Positions 45,339 to 56,599 of a stretch of DNA of 64,000 nt are shown here, one piece after another. The stretch's first letter is position 1. The number at the start of each line of letters is the position of its first letter. This DNA is from Xestospongia bergquistia (taxonomy: Eukaryota; Porifera; Demospongiae; Haplosclerida; Petrosiidae). Location of the stretch: NCBI GenBank assembly GCA_963965975.1, contig OZ014413.1, positions 9,078,101 through 9,142,100 on the forward strand, written 5' to 3'. A model generated the notes under the pieces. The model did no database searches, was not told the origin of the DNA, and was given only the letters and a program-made list of their open reading frames with translations. A program made the position numbers and the translations under genes.

Positions 45339-48300
45339 ATGTCCTTACTGTCAACTATTCTGGGACTTTTATTTCTAGTTAATTGTTTTGAAACATATCA
45401 TGTTAACTCATCATCAGATTTAGAGCAGTACCTGTGTAACACAACATGGAACTCGAAATACCTTATGTTCTCATTAAACAGCTCTATCAATTTTACTCTT
45501 TCTCATGGTATCTTCTGTCAAGTGACAAGTAACCAGACTAATAAGATTGACATACGCAGTGATTCTTCCACAGAATGGGCTACTATAACATGTGTTTATA
45601 ATGACACATCAGAGTTTCCTCCACAGTCTAGAAGAGGTCTGGCTTTCTTTAACACTACAGTGACTCTAGAGAGATTGATATTTAAGGATTGTGGTACATA
45701 TCTTACTACTATACAAGATAAAACAATCATCGACTACCTCAACAGTTCATCTCTGTATTACACTTCATCTCATGCTGCTGCCTTAGTCTTTGCTCATTGT
45801 CAAGTCAATATAACTCAAGTTAACATCTACTATTCATATGGGTTTGCTATGATTGGCATAAATCTATATAACTCTAGTATTGATAGTGTTAGTATGTCTA
45901 ATTCATCACATAGTTTTGAAGTATACCAACATAACAACCAGAGCATTGGAAGTGGTCTTCTCCTTCATTTTATGAATACTAATAACTCTATTATTATCTA
46001 TGACATACTTATCAAAAATGCCCTTTTCTCTTATAACTGGGATTACAATACTCATTCCTGTCTCACTCATACATACTATAACAAATACTCATCATCATCT
46101 GGTATTTATTACTCTATTGTCAATGCAGCTGGACTAACAATACTCTACACACAACAGAGTAATGGTCATGTATCAGTTCATATAACTGGATCACATTTTA
46201 TTCAAAACTATGGTAGTTTTGCAGGTGGTATATTTGTTTTGCAATATCACACTATTGCTGTTACTAACACAACAATTGCTAATACAGTATTCAGTAGTAA
46301 CATTAACTTTGAACCTTGTCATGGAGCAGCTATTGCATTTTATTGGATTTCATTACATGTACCTACAAATCAAGAAACCTTAGCACCTCTTTATGTTGTT
46401 AACACATCATTTATAAAAAATCAAGGGATTTCCCAGTGGCCAGAAAGCACTCTGGACTATGGAGCTGTCTATATTGGTATTGTCAATCCTGGATTTGTTC
46501 ATTTAGATATTCGTTTTAATAAATGTATATTTCAAGGAAATTTCGTTGCAAATACAGGAGCTTGTTTATATGCCTCAGTCTATCATTTTGCTGACAATAC
46601 AGGCAACATCTCCATTACATTGGAGAGCACTATTGCAACGAAAAATTCTCAATACACTGGAATTCCATTTGTATCATCAGCTGGGATTTTTTATTTCCAC
46701 AGAATCAACAGAGTTAATGTCATTGGGATATCTTGGTTTAGTAACAATTATGGATCAGTTATAAACTCTAAAGACTCAAATATCTATCTATCTGGTGATT
46801 TAACATTTGATAATAATCATGCTATGAGTGGTTCTGCAATTCTTCTCCGAGGTAACTGTCAACTACATTTTATGAGTGAAATTATAGCAAAGTTTACTAA
46901 TAATTGGGCTCAGTTAGTAGGAGGAGCTATACATGCTGAAGGAACCAAGACTCATGATAAATGTATCATACAAGTTGATCCTGATATTAAACAAATAATG
47001 TTCACAAACAATGAAGCAAGAAGAGCTGGTAGTTCAATATATGCTCAGCCAATATTCTCATGTTATATTAACAACTCAAATTATATTAAATCTTCTGAAG
47101 AAATAATGAAATTTTATAACCAACACTTCAATTTTATAAACAACATTTCAAACACTACCTTGCTTAATTTTTCAACCATACCAACTAGATTTAGAGAATA
47201 CACGAGCACAGTACTTCGTCAAATGTTTCCAGGACAGACAACGTATTACTGCATTTCAGCTATTGATGCTCTTAGCAGAAATGTTTTTTCTACCATAGCA
47301 ATTGATGTTGTTCGAAATTATTCCCAACCTAATATTCCTAAAACAACAAAAGTCTGGTTGTCTTTTGATGATCAAGAACAATTGATTCAAGAAGGTACAA
47401 TTTGCACAACCATTAGTGTGACTGTTCATACAAATGATCAATTCAATATTATAGATGGAATGATTGTATTTTCTCAATACACACAATCACCTAGTCTAAA
47501 AAAATATGTTAAAATATATCCATGTCCACTGGGATTTGAATTGAATAAAATAACAGGAGTCTGTGAACTTTCATCTTCATTTGATAACTTTAGAAAACAT
47601 CAAACCCTTACAGTCCCTATTATTGGTAATGTGAGTAGTCAGACAATAACAAGAATTTTCACATTAAACTCTTGGGCAGGAAGATTAGAATATGAGAACA
47701 AAACAAAGACACAATTTGGTGTATCTTTAACTTGTCCAATTGGATACTGTGATAGCAATCACACACTATTTTACTTTTACAGTGGTGACTTATCATCTAA
47801 ACAAAGCTTTAAGCTGTCAGATGGTATCACTGACTATCATCCACCATTGTGTTTATATCAACGTGAAGGAACATTATGTGGTAGATGTAGTGAGGGATTA
47901 AGTGTGGTATTTGGGTCTACAGAATGTCGGTACTGTAGCAATGCTTGGATAGCATCAATAAGTATTTATCTAGTTGCTGGTCCACTTCTAATTTACCTGT
48001 TGTATGCTCTGAGACTTACACTAACAACTGGTACACTCAATGGAATTATATTCTATGCTCAGGCAGCTAATTGTGGTCTGATTGATACACTAAGACTTCA
48101 TTACTATAACAATAACTCTTCGATTAAAGGATTGTCTGGGTTGACAATTTTTATACTTAATTTTTTAAATCTTGAGCCAAGTATTCCTCTATGCTTTTAC
48201 AATGGGATGACAGAGTTATGGAAAACTGGTTTTAAGTTTGCTTTGCCAATATACTACTTGACAATAGTTGTTGTCCTCATTATCTTTTGCCATTTTTCAC

Positions 48301-49154
48301 CAAGGCTTTCCAACAGAATAGCTCACTCTTCAGTTCAAGTACTTGTTACTGTTGTACACCTTTCTTTTTCAAGCTTACTTATTCAATTAATCAATGTAGT
48401 GACTTATGCTGAGGTCTACACATCCAATGATGTACATCGTGTTTGGTATTTAGATGGTAACGTCGAATATGGAGGACACACTCATCGTATACTAATGATA
48501 GTGACTTTGATAGTAGTTCCTGGTCTACTGCTACCATATGTACTCCTACTTCTCTTTGCTAAACCACTTAGACCACTGGCATGTACTAACAAGTACTTAC
48601 GACCTCTTCTAGAAGCTATCCATGCTCCTTATAAGGAAGGTAAACAATATTGGTTTACATTGCGTCTTCTCTTACTATGTGCTATGTATGGCATATATGC
48701 ATTTTATAGAGCTACCAATGTATATATAATCTATATTACAACAAGTCCAATGTTGGTGATATTTCTTGTCCTTCAAGCTTATATCAAACCATTTAAGAAT
48801 ACACTAGTCAACATTCTTGATTGTTGGTTAATGATGAACTTTACATTCCTCTATCTCACCACTTGGTATTTTATTCTTGAAGATAAATCAGGAATTGCAC
48901 AACTCTTTTGCATCTCTTCTGTCATCCTGACATTAGTGACATTTATTATTGTCATAGTATACCATATTGTCTTGGTTACTGGAAAAGTAAACACCCTCAA
49001 AGGATGGATTGAATACGAATATGAGAAAGTTTGTTGTTGGAGAATAAAGATGCTATCTTCACACACATATAATCAACAAATATCTCTTTCAGATGCTTCA
49101 TATTATGGCTCATGTTCAGAATTTAGAGAGCCTGTCCTAGGTCACAGTGATTGA
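45339..49154 (+). CDS. array gene B2: intact twin of B1 (1271 aa)
   Basis: Same start, length and mosaic structure as B1. It differs in a patch around bases 46440-46620: where B1 reads ENYATNTGACLFASVYKYTDN, B2 reads GNFVANTGACLYASVYHFADN, the class A version. This is a likely conversion tract. It also has QTTYYC instead of ETTYFC in the module before the Cys-rich region, and ends GSCSEFREPVLGHSD rather than PLLGHSD. The Cys module, membrane segments and stop are intact. Same predicted cell-surface role as A2. Confidence 0.87.
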   Translation: MSLLSTILGLLFLVNCFETYHVNSSSDLEQYLCNTTWNSKYLMFSLNSSINFTLSHGIFCQVTSNQTNKIDIRSDSSTEWATITCVYNDTSEFPPQSRRGLAFFNTTVTLERLIFKDCGTYLTTIQDKTIIDYLNSSSLYYTSSHAAALVFAHCQVNITQVNIYYSYGFAMIGINLYNSSIDSVSMSNSSHSFEVYQHNNQSIGSGLLLHFMNTNNSIIIYDILIKNALFSYNWDYNTHSCLTHTYYNKYSSSSGIYYSIVNAAGLTILYTQQSNGHVSVHITGSHFIQNYGSFAGGIFVLQYHTIAVTNTTIANTVFSSNINFEPCHGAAIAFYWISLHVPTNQETLAPLYVVNTSFIKNQGISQWPESTLDYGAVYIGIVNPGFVHLDIRFNKCIFQGNFVANTGACLYASVYHFADNTGNISITLESTIATKNSQYTGIPFVSSAGIFYFHRINRVNVIGISWFSNNYGSVINSKDSNIYLSGDLTFDNNHAMSGSAILLRGNCQLHFMSEIIAKFTNNWAQLVGGAIHAEGTKTHDKCIIQVDPDIKQIMFTNNEARRAGSSIYAQPIFSCYINNSNYIKSSEEIMKFYNQHFNFINNISNTTLLNFSTIPTRFREYTSTVLRQMFPGQTTYYCISAIDALSRNVFSTIAIDVVRNYSQPNIPKTTKVWLSFDDQEQLIQEGTICTTISVTVHTNDQFNIIDGMIVFSQYTQSPSLKKYVKIYPCPLGFELNKITGVCELSSSFDNFRKHQTLTVPIIGNVSSQTITRIFTLNSWAGRLEYENKTKTQFGVSLTCPIGYCDSNHTLFYFYSGDLSSKQSFKLSDGITDYHPPLCLYQREGTLCGRCSEGLSVVFGSTECRYCSNAWIASISIYLVAGPLLIYLLYALRLTLTTGTLNGIIFYAQAANCGLIDTLRLHYYNNNSSIKGLSGLTIFILNFLNLEPSIPLCFYNGMTELWKTGFKFALPIYYLTIVVVLIIFCHFSPRLSNRIAHSSVQVLVTVVHLSFSSLLIQLINVVTYAEVYTSNDVHRVWYLDGNVEYGGHTHRILMIVTLIVVPGLLLPYVLLLLFAKPLRPLACTNKYLRPLLEAIHAPYKEGKQYWFTLRLLLLCAMYGIYAFYRATNVYIIYITTSPMLVIFLVLQAYIKPFKNTLVNILDCWLMMNFTFLYLTTWYFILEDKSGIAQLFCISSVILTLVTFIIVIVYHIVLVTGKVNTLKGWIEYEYEKVCCWRIKMLSSHTYNQQISLSDASYYGSCSEFREPVLGHSD

Positions 49155-49367
49155 ATGAACAATTGTAGTGTTTTTGTCTGTCTTAACAATTTGCACTGGT
49201 AGCTTCATTCATTAGTTATAGTGTCCTTACAAACACTTCTGTTATTGATATATTGAAAGCAGAACATAGTATTTCCCATAAATTCTTGCTGATTAATATT
49301 ACACCTAATTATGCACTGTTTAAACAAGATAATTGATTTTTTTTCTTTTCTGTATAATAATAAAAAT

Positions 49368-50640
49368 TTCCTATGTCCATCTTTTCAAAAACATTTATGA
49401 TGTAACATTGTGCATGCCTCAAATAACATTGAAAGTAATTTTTAAAGCTAATGTATACAACTTAGCTTGTCTTGAGAAAATGATAACCAAAAGTTTGAAA
49501 ATATACTTTGAAACATATATGACAAAGTATCTTAGTTTGTTGTGACTAATGAAAGTAAGTCTCAGTATATTTTACCAAAAATGTTATTCGGCAGATACAA
49601 TAGAAAATTAATTATTACTTCATACAAATATAAAATGAAAGAAAAAGACAATATCTTAAAAGTACAATATATTGTTAGCTACATTAATTGACACTACACA
49701 ATCTACATTGAAAGCAACTGTCAGTTGTATATATACAATATTGTATTTACTTTTACCTTATTTGGGCAAAAATGTGTATTTTGAGAAATGAAGTTATGTT
49801 ATTATACACACATTTATAGTAACAGACAAAACCATATACTACTGATCATGAAATTAATACATGAATTACTCTGATATGTTAAGCAAAGACAAAATGATCT
49901 AATTATTGGAATAAACATCTTGTATAGCAATGATTCATTATATAAAATAGCTGACTAATGCTTTGTATATATATCAATAGTTTATTGGCTTATGTTCAGA
50001 GCATATCATAGATTACTGAACAATAAGTTGTTATATATCTCATCATTACTTTACTGTATATAACTCAATAGTATTAACTTTATGATCAGTTATATGTGTT
50101 TTTTTGTCTCTACTATGACAACTCTAATTGTCTAAGAAAACATGTTAACGACTTCATTTCTCAAAGTACAGATTTTGCCCAAATAAGGTATAAAAAATAA
50201 ACACAGCATTGCATCTAAACAACTGACAATTGCTTTCAATATTGGTTCAATGTAGATTACATAGTTGTCAATGTAGCTAACAATATTATTGTACTTATAA
50301 GGTAATGTTCACTTTAATTCATCATATATTTGTATGAAGCAATAATTAATCTGCTATTGTGTGTACTAAAGAACATTTTTGGGTAAAATATACTAATACA
50401 TACTTTTATTATTTACACCAAACTAAGATACTTTGTCATGCATTTCTCAAAACATAGCTAGGTGTTTGTACAATTAAGTTAGAGTCTATCTTCTTAATTT
50501 TTATTTATCATTTTCTCAAGACAAGCTATGTTGTATATGTTAGCTATAAAATCACTTTCAATGTTATTTTAAAATGAAGCATGCACTATATTACATCATA
50601 AATGTTTTTGAAAGCATGGACATAGGAAAGTTGTATGTTA
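49368..50640. repeat. complete foldback element, second copy
   Basis: Forward arm about 49368-49825 and reverse arm about 50148-50640, with the same ends as the element at 28314-29500. The reverse arm here is longer because the other copy lacks about 80 bp after TTTGTATGA. Confidence 0.6.
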
Positions 50641-51026
50641 CATACAGTAAGCAAAAATCTAAGACTTTGGTTATTAATTATTGTCCTGTAAGAAATTTTA
50701 AACAACTATGTATTGCTTATGTGTAAGTTTGATTGTCTTTGTTTGATGTGTATAAATTAGAATAACAAACATGGAAATATATAAAGTAATGATAATGATT
50801 CACTTCTTAAAAACATATTCTTTTATAATCTAATGATCAAAAAAAAACTAAATTGTTAACTTAAATTAAAGAAATACTTTCATTGTTATTTCAAAGGATG
50901 ACAAAGTTATCGAAAACATGACTAATGGTTTATATAGCAAAAAATCAACAGACTCTTAATTCCTTTCTTATATATAATAATAAATACTGAAGGAAAAATA
51001 AAAAATTTTCAGTAATGGCTTTATAA

Positions 51027-51377
51027 TTGACTATATTAATACTGTCATTAGTACTCTTCAGTGGTTATTGTACTATCAAATTAAATGCAGTCCATATATG
51101 TAGTTCAACATGTCAGTTCATCTCTAACATACATATAATAGTTAGTTTAAATGTAATAATCACAAAGACCATGTTACAATGTGTTATTGTTGGTCATCTA
51201 TCCATACACTGCTGGCTTGGCATGGAAAACTATTTCCAGCAGATAGTAATGTCTGAATTGGAAAGGATTTGGGAACTTGCACTATCTAGATATCTAATTA
51301 TATATACTTTTACTTTCAATGTAATTAATAACAGTTTTTATAAGGATAACAAAAATAACTACAATATCAAGATTTAA
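51027..51377 (+). pseudogene. small secreted-type ORF copy without ATG
   Basis: Homologous to the 23876 and 40990 ORFs, but the start codon is TTG in TATAATTGACTA. The frame otherwise remains open for 116 codons, running past the usual stop into class B upstream DNA. Confidence 0.4.
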
Positions 51378-51420
51378 GTTAATTCTTGTTTTGTACAGTT
51401 TAGTCAAACTCGCTTTTATC

Positions 51421-51636
51421 ATGACCTTACTATCAACTATTCTGGTATTATTGTTTCTAGCTAGTTGTTGTAAAGCACACCAAGTTAATTTATCCTCAGG
51501 TTTAGAGCAGTACCTGTATAACACAACATGGTCCTCTCAACACCTTGTTTTATCATTAAACAGCTCTGTCAATTTTACCCTCTCACATGGTACCTTCTGT
51601 CAAGTGACAAGTAACCAGACTAATAAGACAAACTGA
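51421..51636 (+). pseudogene. truncated array gene: N-terminus only
   Basis: Codes signal peptide MTLLSTILVLLFLASCCKAH and the first domain pieces (LSSGLEQYLYNTTWSSQHL, FTLSHGTFCQVTSNQTNK). The first Cys of LEQYLCNT is Tyr here. After ACTAATAAGA the sequence jumps to ACTGAAATGTTAACGTG, the proximal promoter text of class B genes. A deletion has therefore fused this start to the promoter of B3. It is more diverged from class B than B1 or B2. Confidence 0.75.
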
Positions 51637-51789
51637 AATGTTAACGTGTACATCTGTGTATCTAAACATACATGCTTTACTTTTTAACTGAAATAACATT
51701 ATTAGTTTTAATAATAATACAAAAACAACAATAACATCTATACTTAAGTTAATTCTTGTGTTATTTAGTTCAGTCAAACTCTTTTTAAA

Positions 51790-54700
51790 ATGTCCTTACT
51801 GTCAACTATCCTGGGACTTTTATTTCTAGTTAATTGTTTTGAAACATATCATGTTAACTCATCATCAGATTTAGAGCAGTACCTGTGTAACACAACATGG
51901 AACTCGAAATACCTTATGTTCTCATTAAACAGCTCTATCAATTTTACTCTTTCTCATGGTATCTTCTGTCAAGTGACAAGTAACCAGACTAATAAGATTG
52001 ACATACACAGTGATTCTCCCACAGAATGGGTAACTATAACATGTGTTAATAATGACACATCAGAGTTTCCTCCACAGTCTAGAAGAGGTCTGGCTTTCTT
52101 TAACATTACAGTCACTCTGGAACGATTGATATTTAAGGATTGTGGTACATATCTCACTACTTTACGAGATACTGCAATTGTTGACTATCTCAATAGTTCA
52201 TCTCTGTATTACACTTCATCTCATGCTGCTGCCTTAGTCTTTGTTCATTGTCAGGTCAAAATGAGTCAAGTTAACATCTACTACTCATATGGGTTTGCTA
52301 TGATTGGTGTAAATTTATATAACTCCAGTATTGATAATGTTAATATGTCTAATTCAATTCTTAGTCTTGAAATATTTAAAAGTAACAACGTAAGTATTGG
52401 AAGTGGCCTTCTTCTCCATTACATGGATATTAATAATACTTTTCAAGAAGAGAACAGTGTTTTTCAGGTCTATGATGTACATATTAATGATGCTTATTTC
52501 TCTTATAATATTGATTATAACACTAATTCTTGCATTACTGATACCTACTATAACAAACATCCATCATCTTCTGATGGTTCTAATCCTATTGTCAACGCAG
52601 CTGGACTAACAATACTTTACACACAACAGAGTAATGGTCAGGTGTCAGTTTATATAACTGAGTCACAATTTGTTCAAAATTTTGGTAGTTTTGCAGGTGG
52701 TATGTTTGTTTTGCAATATCAAACCTTTGCTGTCACTAACACAACAATTATTAATACAGTATTCTATCATAACATTAACTTTGAACCTTGTCATGGAGCA
52801 GCTATTGTATTTTATTGGTATTCATTACATCTGCCTAAAAATCAAGAAAATTTTACACCTCTTTATTTTTTTAACACATCATTTATAAAACATCAAGGGA
52901 TTTCCCAGTGGCCAGAAAGCACTCTGGACTATGGAGCTGTCTATATTGGTATTGTCACTCCTGGATTTGTTCATCTAGATATTCGTTTTAATGAATGTAA
53001 ATTTCAAGAAAATTTTGTTGCAAATACAGGAGCTTGTTTATATGCCTCAGTCTATAAATATATTGACAACATAAACAACATCTCCATTACATTGGAGAGC
53101 ACTATTGCAACGAAGAATTCTCAATATACTGGAATTCCATTTGTATCATCAGCTGGGATTTTTTATTTCCATAGAATTGATAAAGTTGACATTACTGGCA
53201 ATTCTAACTTCAGTAACAATTATGGATCAGTTATAAGCTCTAAAGACTCAAATATCTATCTATCTGGTGATTTAACATTTGATAATAATCATGCTATGAG
53301 TGGTTCTGCAATTCATCTATTAGGTAACTGTCAACTACACTTTATGAGTGAAATTATAGCAAGGTTTACTAATAATTGGGCTCAAATAGTTGGAGGAGCT
53401 ATACATGCTGAAGGAGCCAAGATTCATGATAAATGTGTCATACAAATTGATGCTTATATTAATCAAATCGTGTTCTCAGATAACGAAGCAAAAAGAGCTG
53501 GCAGTTCAATATATGCTCAGCCAATATTCTCATGTTATATTAACAACTCAAAATATGTTGAAACTCTTAATGAATCAATGGCATATTATAATCAACACTT
53601 CACTTTCATAAACAATATTTCTAACACTACCTTGTTTACGTTTTCAACAATACCACAATGTCTTAAAGAATATATTAGAACACCACTTCGTCAAATATTT
53701 CCAGGACAGGAAATTTATTACTGTATTTCAGCTCTTGATGCTCTTGATAGAAATGTTTATTCTACCATAGCAATTAATATTGTTCGAAATTATTCTCAGC
53801 CTAATATTCCTAAAACAACTAAACTCTGGTTGTCTTATGATGACCAAGAACAACTGATTCAAGAAGGCACAAATTGTACCACCATTAGTGTGACTGTTCA
53901 TACAAATGATCAATTCAATATCATAGATGGAATGATTGTATTCTCTCTATACCATCAACCAAAAATTCTAACAAAAAGTGTCAAAATACATCCATGTCCT
54001 TTGGGATTTGAATTGAATAAGATAACAGGAGTCTGTGAACTTTCATCTTCATTTGGTAACTTGAGAAAAAACCACTTTATAGTCCCCATTATCGGTAACT
54101 TGACTAATCAGACAATAACAAGACTTTTCGTATTTTTCTCTTGGGCCGGAACAATAGAATATGAGAACAAAACAAAGACACAATTTGGTGTATCTTTAAC
54201 TTGTCCAATTGGATACTGTGATAGCAATCACACACTACCTTACTTCTACAGTGGTGATTTATCATCTAATGAAAGCTTGAAACTGTCAGATGGTATCACT
54301 AACTATCATCCACCATTGTGCTTATATCAACGTGAAGGAACATTATGTGGTAGATGTAGTGAGGGATTAAGTGTGGTATTTGGATCTACAGAATGTCATC
54401 ACTGTAGTAATGCTTGGATAGCATCTATGGCTATTTATCTAGTTGCTGGTCCCCTCATTATTTATCTGTTATATGCTCTCAGACTTACATTAACAACTGG
54501 TACACTCAATGGAATTATATTTTATGCTCAGGCAGCTAATTGTGGTCTGCTTGACATGCTAAGATATCACTACATTAAGTCTTCAATTGATCGATTGTCA
54601 GGGTTGACTATTTTTGTTCTTCAGTCTTTAAATCTCGAGACAGGCATTTCTTTATGTTTTTACGATGGGATGACAGAGTTATGGAAAGATGGCCTTAGTT

Positions 54701-55635
54701 TAGTCTTTCCACTTTATCTTCTGACAACAGTCATTGTCCTCATCATATTTTGCCGTTTTTCTCTAAAGCTTTCCAACAGAATAGCTCACTCCTCAGTTCA
54801 AGTACTGGTTACTGTTGTACATCTCTCTTTCTCAAGCTTACTCCTTCGATTGATCAATGCAATGACATATTCTGACGTCTACACATCCAATGAGGTACAT
54901 CATGTTTGGTATTTAGATGGTAATGTCAAGTATGGAGGACACTCCCATCGAACACTAATGATAGTGACTTTGATAGTAGTTCCTGGTCTACTGCTACCAT
55001 ATGTACTCCTACTCCTCTTTGCTAAACCACTTAGACCATTAGCATGCACCAACATGTACTTGCGACCTCTTCTAGAAGCTATCAATGCTCCTTATAAGGA
55101 AGGTAAACAATACTGGTTTACATTGCGTCTTCTCTTACTATGTGCTATGTATGGCATTTATGCCAAATATAGAGCTACCGATATTTATGCTATTTTTGTT
55201 GCAATAAGTCTAATGTTGGTAATATTCCTTGTCTTTCAAACATATATCAAACCATTTAAAAATAAGTTAGTCAATCTTCTTGATAGTGGTTTGGTGATGA
55301 ACTTAACATTTATTTACCTCATGTCTTGGTATTTTATTCACAAGAAGGCTCTATTAATGATGAAAATAATTTGCTTTACCTCTTCTTTTCTGACATTTAT
55401 GACAATAGTAGTTATCATATCTTATCATGTACTCTGGGTTACAGGAAAATTGAACATTGTAAAAAGATGGTTTGATTACAAATGTGAGAAATTTTGGCTG
55501 TGGTACATGAAAGTGTCATCATCATTTACTTATAAAACAACTACCACACAACCACTATTTACAGATGCCAGTGGCTCATTTTATGGCTCATGCTCAGAGT
55601 TTAGAGAGCCTGTCCTAGGTCACTCCAGTGATTGA
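51790..55635 (+). CDS. array gene B3: intact, divergent class B member (1281 aa)
   Basis: Start MSLLSTILGLLFLVNCFE. Unlike B1/B2 it has its own text at residues about 190-270 (SILSLEIFKSNNVSIGSG, INNTFQEENSVFQVYDVHIN, DAYFSYNIDYNTNSCITD), so it is the least mosaic class B gene. The membrane part is also distinctive (LLDMLRYHYIKSSIDRLSGL, ALLMMKIICFTSSFLTF). The cytoplasm-side end is longer (TYKTTTTQPLFTDASGSFYG) and the stop follows PVLGHSSD, with an extra Ser. Part of its 3' end is repeated in inverted orientation at 63386-64000. The Cys module CLYQREGTLCGRC is unchanged. Confidence 0.87.
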   Translation: MSLLSTILGLLFLVNCFETYHVNSSSDLEQYLCNTTWNSKYLMFSLNSSINFTLSHGIFCQVTSNQTNKIDIHSDSPTEWVTITCVNNDTSEFPPQSRRGLAFFNITVTLERLIFKDCGTYLTTLRDTAIVDYLNSSSLYYTSSHAAALVFVHCQVKMSQVNIYYSYGFAMIGVNLYNSSIDNVNMSNSILSLEIFKSNNVSIGSGLLLHYMDINNTFQEENSVFQVYDVHINDAYFSYNIDYNTNSCITDTYYNKHPSSSDGSNPIVNAAGLTILYTQQSNGQVSVYITESQFVQNFGSFAGGMFVLQYQTFAVTNTTIINTVFYHNINFEPCHGAAIVFYWYSLHLPKNQENFTPLYFFNTSFIKHQGISQWPESTLDYGAVYIGIVTPGFVHLDIRFNECKFQENFVANTGACLYASVYKYIDNINNISITLESTIATKNSQYTGIPFVSSAGIFYFHRIDKVDITGNSNFSNNYGSVISSKDSNIYLSGDLTFDNNHAMSGSAIHLLGNCQLHFMSEIIARFTNNWAQIVGGAIHAEGAKIHDKCVIQIDAYINQIVFSDNEAKRAGSSIYAQPIFSCYINNSKYVETLNESMAYYNQHFTFINNISNTTLFTFSTIPQCLKEYIRTPLRQIFPGQEIYYCISALDALDRNVYSTIAINIVRNYSQPNIPKTTKLWLSYDDQEQLIQEGTNCTTISVTVHTNDQFNIIDGMIVFSLYHQPKILTKSVKIHPCPLGFELNKITGVCELSSSFGNLRKNHFIVPIIGNLTNQTITRLFVFFSWAGTIEYENKTKTQFGVSLTCPIGYCDSNHTLPYFYSGDLSSNESLKLSDGITNYHPPLCLYQREGTLCGRCSEGLSVVFGSTECHHCSNAWIASMAIYLVAGPLIIYLLYALRLTLTTGTLNGIIFYAQAANCGLLDMLRYHYIKSSIDRLSGLTIFVLQSLNLETGISLCFYDGMTELWKDGLSLVFPLYLLTTVIVLIIFCRFSLKLSNRIAHSSVQVLVTVVHLSFSSLLLRLINAMTYSDVYTSNEVHHVWYLDGNVKYGGHSHRTLMIVTLIVVPGLLLPYVLLLLFAKPLRPLACTNMYLRPLLEAINAPYKEGKQYWFTLRLLLLCAMYGIYAKYRATDIYAIFVAISLMLVIFLVFQTYIKPFKNKLVNLLDSGLVMNLTFIYLMSWYFIHKKALLMMKIICFTSSFLTFMTIVVIISYHVLWVTGKLNIVKRWFDYKCEKFWLWYMKVSSSFTYKTTTTQPLFTDASGSFYGSCSEFREPVLGHSSD

Positions 55636-56599
55636 CAAAAAAAAACAGTTTTGAGTCCATGTCTTTAGTTAATAATTTGTCTATACACACTATGTTTTAT
55701 GCATATAATTTGATTGTATGATGACATTTAATAAATTTGATTTACAAAGCCATTTAGCTGCATGCAATCATTGATCAATCACAGAACTTAATGGCCCATC
55801 AAGGATATCATTAGTAATGCCAGTCTGACATTACTCTTAAAATAATCACAACTATCAATGTAAGCATATATGCTTAATAATCACACTGCTGAGGGGTTGT
55901 CCAAACATAAATATGCCAGGCAATATACACATCACTATTAAAATATGCACAACTATCAAAACTACATTCAATCAATGAAGTAACTTGGAGCAAAATTCAC
56001 CTTTTAATTCCTCCTACTCAGGAGCAAGACACTATAAATCCAGAATGATATTAATATGAGAGGTTTGCCTCAAGACTAAATGCTTCATTACATTTAGGAA
56101 GATAGTATAGTTTGTTGCAGTAGGGAGAAGTACACTAGAGTAGATGTATTGGCAACAAAACAAGACATAGCATATACACAAAAAAAATTAAAAACATACA
56201 ATAACATCCCAGCTCCTAGAGTGACTATAGACTATTTTGGCTATTGTTATTGCTTACTTTTCAAACAGCTTCATTAGCTGATAGTTTTAACTGGCACTCT
56301 CTCTGTATACAGTTTAAAAGAAATTTGTAAGAATCATAAATAGTAGAAGTGTATCTACTTTCAAGATTATCTTAGTTAATTTAAAGATGCATCTAATATA
56401 AACACCAACTTTTGGTGAATCTGTGTAACACACTCACTACCTTCTGCTGTATGCATGGAAATTTGGTTTCAATGTTGTTTCAAATTAAGACATCATTATA
56501 ATCACTTGATAGTATAGTTAATTTAGTCTAGATAAGTGATAACAACATATACCAATAAAACATAAAAGACATCTCCTACTAACTATTACACAAAGACTG
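55636..56599. other. spacer between B3 and A5
   Basis: The first ~320 bp reappear in inverted orientation at about 63065-63385. Around 56240-56440 the DNA resembles 10150-10340 upstream of A2. The usual TATATATAGG is absent; CATAAAAGA at about 56561 is a possible weak TATA box. No gene is supported. Confidence 0.5.

Larger units (their letters stand above)
49155..51789. other. spacer between B2 and B3
   Basis: Contains a complete foldback element, a small ORF whose ATG has become TTG (51027), a truncated gene start (51421-51636) and the class B proximal promoter. A short tail relic lies at about 49987-50015. Confidence 0.6.
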
